A DNA stretch of 38,194 nucleotides from Opitutia bacterium UBA7876 (GCA_002500665.1 DLRY01000038.1:106051-144244); one strand, 5' to 3'. Shown: positions 1 through 8,749, counted from the first letter of the stretch. Translations and numbers: made by a program. Notes: generated by a model from the letters alone, not told the origin.

Positions 1-34
1 GTTCACGGAAACTAACACTTATAACCTTTCTCCG

Positions 35-1786
35 TTAGCGGACCCGATTGCCTTCGAGAACGCGCCCTGCAGACATTTCGTAAATTCTATCACAATGTCT
101 CAAGGTACTTTCACGATGAGCAATAACGACCATGGTCATGCTGCCTTTGAGACGCTCGATCTCCTGAACGATCTCCTTTTCAGTTTCCGAATCCAAGGCA
201 CTTGTTGATTCATCCATTACCAGAATGCTGCGTCCGTGATAAAAGGCTCGAGCAAGGGCAATTCGTTGGCGCTGCCCGCCTGAAAGTCTGGCTCCTCTCT
301 CTCCAAGCATTGTCTCGGCACCCTCGGGCATGCCGGAAACGAGATTCTCCAGTTGAGCTTTGCGCAAGGACTCCGCCAACCTTTCATCGCTGATCTCCGA
401 ATCAGGAACGCCCAATGCAACGTTTCTTCGTAAAGTATCGTCCACCAGAAAAACCTCCTGAGGCAGGTAAGCTACCTTCGATCTCCAGTCCCCCAAACGA
501 TCTACAAGCGGCTGATCATTGTAGAGGACTCTCCCTTTTTGCGGAACCAGAAGACCCAACAAAAGGTCAACTAAAGTGGTCTTGCCGCTTCCCGAAGAAC
601 CCATGATTCCAATAGATTCTCCTTCTTTTATTGCAAGAGTTACGGAGTCCAGAGCCATGCTCTTTGCGTTCGGATAGGAATAGGAAACAGCATCAAGGGA
701 AAGCTCGCGGAACGGCTCGGATTCATTTTGTACGGAAAGCTCGGTAGTGCATTTGCCCTGGGATTTATTGACCGAAACCCAATCGGAATGAAGTATGGAG
801 ACAGCCTCTCGATTGAACTGCAATTGAAGCAGACTACTTGAAATCCCTTGGGCACAGGGCATCAGCCTCAGTGAAGCCAGTCCGAAAACCGCAAGGGTTG
901 GTATGATTTCATCCGCTTGGTGGCCCATCCATCGAGTACCCAACACAAGCAAAACGACAAAACATACCAGAAGGCTTTCAAGTATGTAACGCGGTGAGAA
1001 GATAAGAATTTGAGAACGGCTGTAATTATCGGCATACTCCCTAGAGCTGGTCAGGACCTTGGAATGAAAATAATCGGTCTTACCTAGAATTCTGATTTCC
1101 TTGAGCCCATCAATTCCTTCCTGGACTCCTTGGATTTGAGATCTTGCCGCTTCGGTAAACCGCTCACCGTAAACGCCGATCCGAGGTCTGAACAAGCGAT
1201 CATACACGAGAAGAACGGCACCGCCCATCACAACCAGAAGCACCATTGCAGCAAGGTTTTGGACGGCTAGGAAAATCAGTAGTATAACCGCAACCGTGCT
1301 TTCGCTGAGAGTCTTTAGGGAACTAAGTACGACTCCCGAACCAAATCTGCCAACCAAACTGACGAGACTGTTGATATACTCCGAACTATTACGGCACATA
1401 TATTCTGCATAATCAAGGTCCTGAAACCTCTGCATCAAATAGGAACGGAGGTGGACCATTTGCTTCTGGCTGAACTTGATAATCGAATAGTTTATTACGA
1501 TTACCAAAACCGCCTTGGCTATGAAGATTCCAACCAACAACAAGCCGCCTATTAAAAGCAAATCCGCTTCTCCGCCCCCAAACCCCAAAGCCTTGGCGGC
1601 ACTTTCGATAAAACCGCCATTCGCGTCTGGGTCGCTCAAAAGGGATACGTAGGGTCCGATCAAGCCTAATCCGAAGATATCAAGTACGGATGAAGATAGA
1701 AACAGAATTAGCAGCCAAGGCAATTTCCTCCTTTGCTCTCCTAGAAGATCCAGGATTTCACCAAAATACTTGATAGCTCCCCTCAA
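35..1786 (-). CDS. ABC exporter, MsbA/PglK-type glycan flippase (permease fused to ATPase)
   Basis: A fused half-transporter that probably uses ATP to flip or export a lipid-linked glycan across the inner membrane. Numbering from an upstream GTG at 1864 (609 residues), hydrophobic segments fill about residues 48-345 and the ATPase follows. Walker A (GSSGSGKT) lies at 422-429, the LSGGQ signature at 527-531, Walker B (ILVMDES) at 547-553 and the H-loop near 583. The GTG start would overlap the upstream gene by 82 bases and add an unusual basic tail. A TTG at 1784-1786 overlaps that gene's TGA stop and gives the N-terminus usual for PglK-like proteins, so it is preferred (583 residues). There is no ATG in the region. 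It is the last complete gene of the polysaccharide operon in this window. With no Wzx flippase visible here, it may do that job. The family is clear; the substrate is inferred from context. Confidence 0.85.
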   Translation of the reverse strand: MRGAIKYFGEILDLLGEQRRKLPWLLILFLSSSVLDIFGLGLIGPYVSLLSDPDANGGFIESAAKALGFGGGEADLLLIGGLLLVGIFIAKAVLVIVINYSIIKFSQKQMVHLRSYLMQRFQDLDYAEYMCRNSSEYINSLVSLVGRFGSGVVLSSLKTLSESTVAVILLIFLAVQNLAAMVLLVVMGGAVLLVYDRLFRPRIGVYGERFTEAARSQIQGVQEGIDGLKEIRILGKTDYFHSKVLTSSREYADNYSRSQILIFSPRYILESLLVCFVVLLVLGTRWMGHQADEIIPTLAVFGLASLRLMPCAQGISSSLLQLQFNREAVSILHSDWVSVNKSQGKCTTELSVQNESEPFRELSLDAVSYSYPNAKSMALDSVTLAIKEGESIGIMGSSGSGKTTLVDLLLGLLVPQKGRVLYNDQPLVDRLGDWRSKVAYLPQEVFLVDDTLRRNVALGVPDSEISDERLAESLRKAQLENLVSGMPEGAETMLGERGARLSGGQRQRIALARAFYHGRSILVMDESTSALDSETEKEIVQEIERLKGSMTMVVIAHRESTLRHCDRIYEMSAGRVLEGNRVR

Positions 1787-2511
1787 TTGATCAACCGGGA
1801 TATCTCTGTTCCCTTTTCCTTGAAGAAATACTCGAATACTTCTCCTGCATGCTCGACCGAGCACCTGCCTTTCCTAACGTTCAGCCAAGTCTCGATTTTT
1901 CTTTCTTCAACAAAAGGAATGGATCGGGCATTCGCCCGAACCAAGATCTCGCTAAAGCCCAAATGAGCCAAGATCGCCATTCTATGATTGCCCTGCATGA
2001 CGATAAATCGCTTTTCCCCACTTCTTGAAATAAGAAAGGTTCCCCCAATTAGGGAGTGGGGGTATTCGGAGGGCTTGTAGCCTTCGGATTTAATTTCGTT
2101 ATAAAGGGATATGGTTCGCTGGTATTCCCTAATTACGAATTCATCACTGGAAGGTCCGCAGAATCTTGAACTTATAGGGTCCTTGCGTTTTTTACCTCTG
2201 CTGCTGAAGTCGACCCAAGGATAAACGAATAACGGAAGAGGTTCTTCACACTTAACGTTTGCGAGGATTGAAATGCCATCCGGACAAAATTTTTTAAGGA
2301 ATTTCCACATTGTAGTTTCCTTAACGTCCCGCTTTGGGTTTTCGTCGTACTCCTCGAGCGTTTGCCTAAGATGATGCCACCCATCATCACCAAAGCAGCA
2401 GCCGAAAATGGAAGTTGCGGCATTTGGGTTAATCGACGCCTCCAACCAAGGGGCCGAAAAAGACCTTATCAGATTGCCGACTCGGTACTTGTTCTTTCGA
2501 AAAAAGCTCAT
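1783..2511 (-). CDS. Polysaccharide-locus protein with a ParB/sulfiredoxin-like motif
   Basis: A 242-residue soluble protein with no signal peptide or membrane segment. The only recognisable piece is near the C-terminus: a strand followed by QGNHRMAILAHLG at about 173-185, which resembles the D/Q-G-N-H/R-R motif of the ParB/Srx-like fold. In that fold the loop binds nucleotide or phosphate. The N-terminal half (cysteines at 38 and 39, a WHHLR stretch near 45-49) is not recognised. It sits 24 bases after a methyltransferase gene, and its stop overlaps the likely TTG start of the ABC exporter, so it is translated with glycan genes. A role in sugar or phosphate chemistry on the glycan is more likely than chromosome partitioning, because there is no DNA-binding domain. 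Real gene by context; function unknown. Confidence 0.7.
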   Translation of the reverse strand: MSFFRKNKYRVGNLIRSFSAPWLEASINPNAATSIFGCCFGDDGWHHLRQTLEEYDENPKRDVKETTMWKFLKKFCPDGISILANVKCEEPLPLFVYPWVDFSSRGKKRKDPISSRFCGPSSDEFVIREYQRTISLYNEIKSEGYKPSEYPHSLIGGTFLISRSGEKRFIVMQGNHRMAILAHLGFSEILVRANARSIPFVEERKIETWLNVRKGRCSVEHAGEVFEYFFKEKGTEISRLIN

Positions 2512-2535
2512 CTAAATAGTGTGAATGGAGGAGGC

Positions 2536-3354
2536 TTAAGAGTTCACCCGTCCGGATATAATTCCACAACAAGTCTTCCAAAATCTTTTGCCATGGGATA
2601 AGAGCGCGCGAAGGCGTCCGCGGTGAAGAATCAGATCGGGAGAGTCGAAAATTCGATGATTCACTCTTCCTGCAACAAGGATCGCTCGCTTCTGACGGGG
2701 ATCGTCGATACGGTGAAAATACTTGAACCCCTGTCGGGCCAGAATCCTTTCAACTGCAGTAAAACTAAGGATCCAGTATTCCGTGCCATAAAAGTCTTCG
2801 CGGTTCTCGTCTTTGGGGGAGAGGTAGGCGAAGGCATCATCATGAGGACCGTGCTTGAGGGCCTTCCATTCGAAGACAATCATTTCCGAGCGATCTGCAA
2901 GAGAAGCAAGAGCTCTGAAAGGATCCGGGACGCGATGAATAAATCCCAGGCAAAGACAAAGATCAAAGCGGTTCCGTAACGAGAATTCGGGGGAATAAAC
3001 ATCCTGAACGCAAAAGCTTACAGGCAAATCCGGTGCCAAAACCTTCTTGATGAAATTTGCCTTTAGAATTCTTTTTTCATCGATATCTATTCCATTCACG
3101 TCAGCGCCCGAAGAAGCCATTTCCAAGGAGAAAAACCCCTCGTTGCAGCCCATATCCAAAACCTTCTTGCCCTTTAGATCGAGAAGGTCGAACAAGGGTT
3201 TCAACCTTTTCAACTTAACTAGATTTTTGCCGTGAGACACTTGGTTTCCCGGCCTTGTCTCAACGCCTTCCGGAAGAATGAAGTTATGGTTCCATGGCTG
3301 TATGCATCCTAATTCGGAAACTTTTTCAGCAATGCTTTTCTTGTCATATTTCAT
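2536..3354 (-). CDS. Class I SAM-dependent methyltransferase
   Basis: A 272-residue methyltransferase. Motif I reads VLDMGCNEGFF at 65-75, followed by the acidic residue at the end of strand 2 (GIDID, D90), the usual SAM-binding pair. The N-terminal region containing WNHNFILPEG (about 21-30) and the C-rich spacing before motif I resemble the CmoB/DUF1698 (Methyltransf_9) group, which is common in glycan loci. It lies between the surface-carbohydrate gene and the ParB-like gene on the same strand with small gaps (64 and 24 bases), so it is part of the polysaccharide operon. It probably methylates a sugar hydroxyl or chain end. O-methyl capping of chain ends is a known way to stop growth, but nothing here shows which atom is modified. 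Confidence 0.82.
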   Translation of the reverse strand: MKYDKKSIAEKVSELGCIQPWNHNFILPEGVETRPGNQVSHGKNLVKLKRLKPLFDLLDLKGKKVLDMGCNEGFFSLEMASSGADVNGIDIDEKRILKANFIKKVLAPDLPVSFCVQDVYSPEFSLRNRFDLCLCLGFIHRVPDPFRALASLADRSEMIVFEWKALKHGPHDDAFAYLSPKDENREDFYGTEYWILSFTAVERILARQGFKYFHRIDDPRQKRAILVAGRVNHRIFDSPDLILHRGRLRALLSHGKRFWKTCCGIISGRVNS

Positions 3355-3418
3355 TTCAAAGGATTAGCGGTGGGGATTTATCAACAAGGACAAGGAGGAT
3401 TTGAACTGCAGCAGGCGA

Positions 3419-4771
3419 TCAATCAAAACAAAGCAAGCCATTGCCGATAGAGTAAACTTTGGGTTCGCGAAGTTTTACACGAGAGGAGTATGCCTGCAGA
3501 ACCTCTCTCGTCTGACTCAACTCAAGCTTTCGGCACTTTAGTCCAAGGTAAGCGGAAGACTGTCTGTGAACCAATTTTCCAGCCAAGTTTCTAAGGGCAA
3601 AGTAGACGCGATCCTTCAGATAGCGAAATGAATTGAGTTCTCCTGCCGAATGATTCTCCACTTCAGGCAATGCGTCGATCATTCGTTCGGAAGAAAAAGG
3701 ACCATCTCCAGCGACGAGGAACTTCCGGGCATATTCAATTCGTTCTTCACGACTTTTAGAATCTTCCTCAGTCACTTTTTCAAGCAAGGCCAGAAGATCT
3801 TCCTCAGTAGAGACCTGGATGCTAATGTGATTTGGCAATTCTGTTTCCAATTCGAGGTTTTTTTCGGGGCGGAAGGCGATTACCGGACGGTCCAGAAAAA
3901 ATGCCTCTACAGCGGTTGTACAACCATTGTGGAGAACGGCTTCGGACGCTTGTAGCCAAGGGATGACGTTTCCCTCCCTGGCAACGATAATCTTGCCTGG
4001 ATGGGCTTCCGACAACTCCTCCCAGGGAACCAAGGACTCGGAGGGATGGGGTCTTACGACCACCTTTCTCTCTTCAGTGGCAATTTTGGGAAGTACTGAA
4101 TGAAAGGCTTTGAAAAACCGCCCCTGCAACTCGACTCTCCTATGATGGAAATCCTTATCCTTTGGGGTTGAAGCCCATCCCTTGGACTCGATCGACTTCC
4201 AAGTGTAGTCAATTCCCATTGCGTGGTTATAGGAACCGAAATTCCCATTCAACAAGATGAAACGTCCATATTGATCTCGCAATCCAGCGGCTTCAGATTC
4301 GACTAGGTCGCGAAAGGATGGACGAAGCAAATCCATTCGCGGGTTACCCGTAATATGCAGTTTCGAATCTACCGAGGGATCTACCTCTCGAATCATTTGA
4401 GCATGTACGTCTCCCCAGCAGAAGCACTTGTCGCATTGCTCCAGAGTTTTGCCCGAAACCCGATAACGCTTGTAATGCTCAGGACTAAGCGTAACCAGTC
4501 CTTCTTCGTCCGCTGCCACAACTTTGTGCCCGCAAGAACGAAGCCTCTTCATTTCAGCTGCGTAATTCTTATGGAAACCGAATTGCAGAACAACTCCTCT
4601 GGGTAAACGCGGCAGTCTTCTGTGCATCTCCGATTTAGGACCGATGACAACACTCCATCCGTTGCTTGCACCATAAAGAGCAAGCAGTGTTTTGGCATGA
4701 AATTCCCTACTCCAAATTTCAATGGGAAGATAGAGGAACTTGGCTCCAACTCCTGTCACGAACTCCGGCAT
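3419..4771 (-). CDS. GT-B-like surface carbohydrate biosynthesis protein
   Basis: A 450-residue cytosolic protein of the 'surface carbohydrate biosynthesis' type, related in fold to UDP-GlcNAc 2-epimerases and CDP-glycerol glycerophosphotransferases. The visible marks are RPHPSE at 240-245 and HNGCTTAVEAFFLDRPVIAF from 281, which together form the nucleotide-sugar binding face of the GT-B C-terminal domain. An ITGNPRMDLL stretch at about 140-149 joins the two domains. It follows neuA by 59 bases and precedes the methyltransferase gene by 64. The likely role is transfer of a nucleotide-activated residue (perhaps the CMP-nonulosonate made next door) onto the growing glycan. It is the only transferase-like protein in the cluster within this window, so others must lie outside. 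The acceptor and donor are not shown by the sequence. Confidence 0.75.
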   Translation of the reverse strand: MPEFVTGVGAKFLYLPIEIWSREFHAKTLLALYGASNGWSVVIGPKSEMHRRLPRLPRGVVLQFGFHKNYAAEMKRLRSCGHKVVAADEEGLVTLSPEHYKRYRVSGKTLEQCDKCFCWGDVHAQMIREVDPSVDSKLHITGNPRMDLLRPSFRDLVESEAAGLRDQYGRFILLNGNFGSYNHAMGIDYTWKSIESKGWASTPKDKDFHHRRVELQGRFFKAFHSVLPKIATEERKVVVRPHPSESLVPWEELSEAHPGKIIVAREGNVIPWLQASEAVLHNGCTTAVEAFFLDRPVIAFRPEKNLELETELPNHISIQVSTEEDLLALLEKVTEEDSKSREERIEYARKFLVAGDGPFSSERMIDALPEVENHSAGELNSFRYLKDRVYFALRNLAGKLVHRQSSAYLGLKCRKLELSQTREVLQAYSSRVKLREPKVYSIGNGLLCFD

Positions 4772-4830
4772 ACAGGGTTTAGCCGCGGCAAGTCATAATC
4801 TGCTTTTTCTGGATGAATAATTAAGAAAGA

Positions 4831-5535
4831 CTACTTGAAAACTTGCCTGAGGTAATTTTCCGCCAATGCGAAATCCTCTTCTACGTCGATATTAACAGCC
4901 TTCGGCTCGGGAACGACGATTGCCTTGGTGTCGGGACCATAGATGCTACCGTAGCTTTGAATAGTTTCGGTTTTCATGACATAAACCAATCCGGTCCTTA
5001 TGAAAACAGGCTTCAAATCTTGCCTTCTGACCATGCGTTGCGGTTCTTGCGAAAACCACGATACTGAGCCATTGGCATCAATATGAAACATTCTGGCAGG
5101 ATGTTTTTCACCAGCATCAAAGCCGGTAATTACCGTATCTGCATTAGTCTCCACAGCCAGCTCAAGGGCAGCATCAATGTCTTCCGAAGTGACCGTCGGA
5201 CTGGTCGCCTGGACCAATACGACATGACTGTAGGATGACTTTTCATCACTCAAAAACCGATCCAAGGCATGTGAGATTACGTCAATGACCAGCGTGTCGT
5301 CTTGAGCTAGGGATTCCGGTCTTATCCAAGGTATCTCCAAGCCGAAATTACGAGCTGCATCAGCAATTTCCTGATCGTCGGTACAGCAGATTTTCTTCTC
5401 AATGCGATCCACGCCAACGAGCGCTTCCGCGCTCCAACCGAGCAAGGGTTTCCCAAGAAGATTCCTTAGATTCTTGCCCGGAATCCCTTTCGAACCGCCT
5501 CTGGCCGGCAAAATACCCAGAACCTTCTCGTTCAT
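4831..5535 (-). CDS. neuA: CMP-nonulosonate (acylneuraminate) cytidylyltransferase
   Basis: Activates a nonulosonic acid with CTP to give the CMP-sugar. The 234-residue length fits the family. The nucleotide-binding signature ILPARGGSKGIPGKNL starts at residue 8, with R12 and K21 as the CTP-contacting pair. VLVQATSPT and the late NIDVEEDFALAE acidic motif (metal and sugar binding) are also present. The ATG start overlaps the stop of the dehydrogenase gene as ATGA, which implies translational coupling. With neuB and neuC two and three genes upstream it completes a pathway from UDP-GlcNAc to a CMP-nonulosonate. From sequence alone the product could be Neu5Ac, legionaminic acid, Kdn or a relative. 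The absence of 4,6-dehydratase and 4-aminotransferase genes in this window favours a sialic-type sugar. Confidence 0.9.
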   Translation of the reverse strand: MNEKVLGILPARGGSKGIPGKNLRNLLGKPLLGWSAEALVGVDRIEKKICCTDDQEIADAARNFGLEIPWIRPESLAQDDTLVIDVISHALDRFLSDEKSSYSHVVLVQATSPTVTSEDIDAALELAVETNADTVITGFDAGEKHPARMFHIDANGSVSWFSQEPQRMVRRQDLKPVFIRTGLVYVMKTETIQSYGSIYGPDTKAIVVPEPKAVNIDVEEDFALAENYLRQVFK

Positions 5536-6479
5536 GAGGAAAGAGCCTCCGCAACTACTTCAGCCAAGAGATCCTCGGTTTGGCGCATCGCATCGGTCGT
5601 ACATCCACCGATGTGAGGAGTGACCAAAACGTTGAATCCATCACGGGCCGCGCTCATCAAGGGTGAGTCGGCAAGGCAGAGCGACTCATGTTCGGCCCGA
5701 AGAACGTCTACTGCGACACCTGCGAGCTTGGCATCCCTCACCCTTTCGGCTACCGCCTTTTCGTCCATCAGCTCACCGCGCGAGGTATTTATTAAATAGG
5801 CATCTTCGGGGAGAAGATCCAGCAAATCGGAATCGATGAGAGAAACGTTATCCGATCTCAAGTCGGCATGGATGGTAAGGACGTCGGAACGGCGACAAAG
5901 TTCTTCCAGGGCCAGAGAAGAGACTCCCTCCGATTCGAAAGCTTCAGGAGCAACGTAAGGATCATGAGCGGCTACCTCCATACCGATGGTTTTCGCATAT
6001 CTCGCCATCCATCTACCTATCCGCCCCAGTCCGACTATTCCCAATCGCAAGGAAGACAGTTGCCGCGAACAAAAATCGTCTCGATTCCATTCCCCACGTT
6101 CGACGGTTGAGGAATGTGCCTGAGGCAGGCGCCTCACAAGTGAAAGCATCAAGCATAAAGCATGCTCTGCAGTTGAGGTGATTTTTTCGAGCTTGGGCAT
6201 ACAATCCCGCAGGGTAAAAACCCGGACTCCCTTTCCGTCGCAAGCTTGCATATCCAAATGAGTAACCCCAGTGGTAGGACTGGCCAATGCGAGCAAGTTC
6301 GGAAAAGGTTCAAGAAAGTCGCCATCCACGTAATGAGCCAACCTGACCACAAGACACCCAACTTCGTGAGGATCGAATTGATCGATTCCCGACAGCCAAA
6401 CAGGGCCTATTGATGAATAGGTCTTCAGGGCGACCGGAGAGTAGCCTTCCGGTTCAATGATCAGGATTCCCTTATTGAT
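5532..6479 (-). CDS. D-2-hydroxyacid dehydrogenase family protein with a non-standard start
   Basis: An NAD(P)-dependent D-isomer 2-hydroxyacid dehydrogenase. Taking codons from 6479 (315 residues), the Rossmann motif GLGRIG is at 150-155, the substrate arginine (NTSRG) at 234 and the catalytic histidine (TPHIGG) at 289. The first standard start is a GTG at 6350, but it gives 272 residues and removes the first strand and helix of the catalytic domain. The frame stays open upstream and encodes ILIIEPEGYSPVALKTYSSI, an N-terminus typical of the family. No ATG, GTG or TTG exists in that stretch; ATC 6479, ATT 6458 and CTG 6464 are candidates. ATT 6458 has AAGGGA nine bases ahead of it. The gene overlaps the end of neuC and couples to neuA by ATGA. 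The substrate is unknown; an alpha-keto acid step tied to the nonulosonate pathway is inferred. Confidence 0.85.
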   Translation of the reverse strand: MNKGILIIEPEGYSPVALKTYSSIGPVWLSGIDQFDPHEVGCLVVRLAHYVDGDFLEPFPNLLALASPTTGVTHLDMQACDGKGVRVFTLRDCMPKLEKITSTAEHALCLMLSLVRRLPQAHSSTVERGEWNRDDFCSRQLSSLRLGIVGLGRIGRWMARYAKTIGMEVAAHDPYVAPEAFESEGVSSLALEELCRRSDVLTIHADLRSDNVSLIDSDLLDLLPEDAYLINTSRGELMDEKAVAERVRDAKLAGVAVDVLRAEHESLCLADSPLMSAARDGFNVLVTPHIGGCTTDAMRQTEDLLAEVVAEALSS

Positions 6480-7632
6480 ACCTGTAATGGAGCGTTTTTT
6501 GAGAATAAGGCACGAAACCCTTTAGTTTCTCTATAATGCGGGCACTGGCATTGCCGTCGCCATAAAGGGCACCGGGTTCATGCCGCCCATTCTCAAGCTG
6601 TATCTTAACCGCGGACTTGATTTGATCGGCAACGGGGTCGACGGCAGTCAAATTCTCGCCATGTTCCCGGCCATCCTGCCTATCTCCAATCAAAACCACG
6701 GGGGTTCCTGAAAAAGTAGAGTCGCGAACGAAACTTGAAGAATTTCCTATCGCGCATACGGTCTTCTTGAGACACTTTTGGAAGACCTTGGGATTGAGAT
6801 TCTTAACCAAGTGCAACCATCCGGAAGAATTCTTTTCACGATAAACCCGTATAGCCTTGGAAATATTATCGCTACCCGCGTCAATGTTCGGCCAAAGCCA
6901 TACGGTAGGCATTGCCAAATCGTGAAGGGCCCCAATCAACTGTTCCGCTTGCTCTCTCTCACTCCCAAAGGTTGTCGTAACCGGATGATAGATGACCAGC
7001 AGAAATGGTTTTTCGGGATCAATGTTCGCTCCTACGCCCATTTGGTTGAAGATATCACTAGGCAAATCGGTATCTAGTTCCCGGATGTAATCGCCTGCTG
7101 GGCAACCCACGTTATGGACGTGGGCAGGATCTTCGCCCATCCTAACCAAATAATCCGCCGATCGTTGTGTTGCCGGGAAATGAAGATGTGAAAACTTCGT
7201 AATGGCATGACGGGCGCTCTCGTCAATGGATCCGGAAATCTCTCCTCCCTGAACGTGAGCTATCGGAATATTCATATAGGCTCCGGCAATCGCCGCGGCC
7301 AAGGCTTCGTACCTATCGCCGATAAGCAAAAGCATATCCGGTTGCAACTGCTGGTAGACGTTGGTGAATTCAATGATTCCCAAGCCAATGCTCTTTGACA
7401 TCGTTACGGGAACCGAGCCCTCCACCTCAAGGAAGACTCGATGATCTACCTTGAATCCATCGTTTTCGACCATTTTTTCCGCTTCGCCGAAGCGCTCCAG
7501 CAGCATGGTCCCGGCGCAAATGACTTGAAGTTCCAGATCGGGATCGTCTTCCAGGGCCTTCATTACGGGATACATTCTGCCATAATTGGCCCGGTCAACG
7601 AGCAGGACGCATATCTTTTCAATCTTCTTCAC
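6472..7632 (-). CDS. neuC: UDP-N-acetylglucosamine 2-epimerase, hydrolysing type
   Basis: Converts UDP-GlcNAc to free ManNAc and UDP, the first step toward sialic-type acids. The 386-residue length fits the hydrolysing (NeuC) group. GDRYEAL is at 105-111, the catalytic region HVQGGEISGSIDESARH at 126-142, and the UDP-binding GNSSSFVRDS loop near 295-304, followed by GDRQDGREHGENL. The N-terminal loop reads LLVDRANYG at about 10-18 rather than the usual TGTRADYG, a variant form. The start is GTG, and GTGA overlaps the neuB stop. A relative acting on a modified UDP-hexose (as in legionaminic acid synthesis) cannot be excluded, but no genes making such a substrate with a free 3-OH are visible nearby. 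Confidence 0.88.
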   Translation of the reverse strand: MKKIEKICVLLVDRANYGRMYPVMKALEDDPDLELQVICAGTMLLERFGEAEKMVENDGFKVDHRVFLEVEGSVPVTMSKSIGLGIIEFTNVYQQLQPDMLLLIGDRYEALAAAIAGAYMNIPIAHVQGGEISGSIDESARHAITKFSHLHFPATQRSADYLVRMGEDPAHVHNVGCPAGDYIRELDTDLPSDIFNQMGVGANIDPEKPFLLVIYHPVTTTFGSEREQAEQLIGALHDLAMPTVWLWPNIDAGSDNISKAIRVYREKNSSGWLHLVKNLNPKVFQKCLKKTVCAIGNSSSFVRDSTFSGTPVVLIGDRQDGREHGENLTAVDPVADQIKSAVKIQLENGRHEPGALYGDGNASARIIEKLKGFVPYSQKTLHYRYQ

Positions 7633-8741
7633 GAAAAATCATCCTCCTTCAGTTGCTCGCCTTCGGAACAAGCTTTCGTCAATTTTCTGCCAATATAGCG
7701 ATCCAGCATCTTGGCCGGGATTCCAGTCCCTGGTTTCTTGAGAGAGATATCCGACAAGGCCAACTCGTGCCCTTGCTCCAAGTCACGTGAAAAATAAATG
7801 CTTCTACCGAATAATTGCCTCAGGTCGGCCATTGCTTCAGCTTCCAAGTCCTTGTCTATGATGGACGCCAAGGATTTCTCCGTAAAGCGGACTCCCTCAA
7901 CGATGACTTTTAATTCTTCAATGGTTACGGAAGAGGTAACGTCGGGACCAAATGAATCTCGGGAGAGCACGACGTGCGCTTCAATCATGTTGGCCCCAAG
8001 TACAACGGCAGCCAGGCTCGGGTAAATGGTTCCGGAGTGATCCGAAAGGCCGGTAGGGCAACCATAACGATCGCCTATTTCCCGGATCACGTTTAACCCC
8101 AGCTTTTCGGGTGGACAAGGATAAGAGGTCGTGCACTGAAAGACACCTACCTTTCCGTGATGTCCCGAAAGAACGGAAATCGCTTCGTCGAGTTCCTTCC
8201 AATAGGACATCCCGGAAGAGAGAAGTATCGGCTTCTGGGTTTTTGCTATTTTTTCCAGCATCGCCAAGTTACCGGTTTCACCTGAGCCGATTTTCCATGC
8301 GGGCACCCCAAGCCTTTCGAGTAATTCGACGGCCTCGAAGGAAAACGGGGTAGACAGAAAAACCAGGCCTTTGTCAGCGGCGTGCTTAGCCAAGGCAGCC
8401 CACTGCGTTTCCGTGAATTCCATTCTTTTCCAATAGTCATACCTGGTTGAGTCCTGAGGAAATCCGTTCACACGGAATTCTTCGTCGTGACTGGACTCCG
8501 CATCAGCAATGTGCGTTTGAAACTTGACGGCCTGCGCTCCCGTCTTTGCAACGGCGTCGACGTAGGCATGAGCTGCCCCGAGGCTTCCATCATGCGCCTG
8601 ACCGATCTCGGCAATGACGAAACACGGATGCCCCGGACCCACAAGATGGTCGTCCACAGCAAAAGATTTTTCCAGTTGGTGTTTCAATTTTAAGCTATGC
8701 CGGTGTTTTTTCCTGCTCTGCCGATCAATCGCATCACGCAA
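7629..8741 (-). CDS. neuB: N-acetylneuraminate (nonulosonate) synthase
   Basis: Condenses phosphoenolpyruvate with a six-carbon N-acetylmannosamine-type sugar to make a nine-carbon nonulosonic acid. Recognisable pieces in order are FVIAEIGQAHDG, the AVKFQTH strand of the barrel, FLSTPFS, the QCTTSYPCP metal/PEP region, GLSDHSG, and a C-terminal SAF (antifreeze-like) domain running from about 300 to 366 that ends near IGRKLTKACSEGE. The 370-residue frame begins at a TTG with a lysine- and arginine-rich tail of about 30 residues that is absent from typical 340-350-residue members. A GTG at 8657 would remove it. Neither has a good ribosome site, so the start is uncertain. It sits 8 bases after the aminotransferase gene and overlaps neuC. 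Confidence 0.9.
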   Translation of the reverse strand: MRDAIDRQSRKKHRHSLKLKHQLEKSFAVDDHLVGPGHPCFVIAEIGQAHDGSLGAAHAYVDAVAKTGAQAVKFQTHIADAESSHDEEFRVNGFPQDSTRYDYWKRMEFTETQWAALAKHAADKGLVFLSTPFSFEAVELLERLGVPAWKIGSGETGNLAMLEKIAKTQKPILLSSGMSYWKELDEAISVLSGHHGKVGVFQCTTSYPCPPEKLGLNVIREIGDRYGCPTGLSDHSGTIYPSLAAVVLGANMIEAHVVLSRDSFGPDVTSSVTIEELKVIVEGVRFTEKSLASIIDKDLEAEAMADLRQLFGRSIYFSRDLEQGHELALSDISLKKPGTGIPAKMLDRYIGRKLTKACSEGEQLKEDDFS

Positions 8742-8749
8742 TCCAACAG

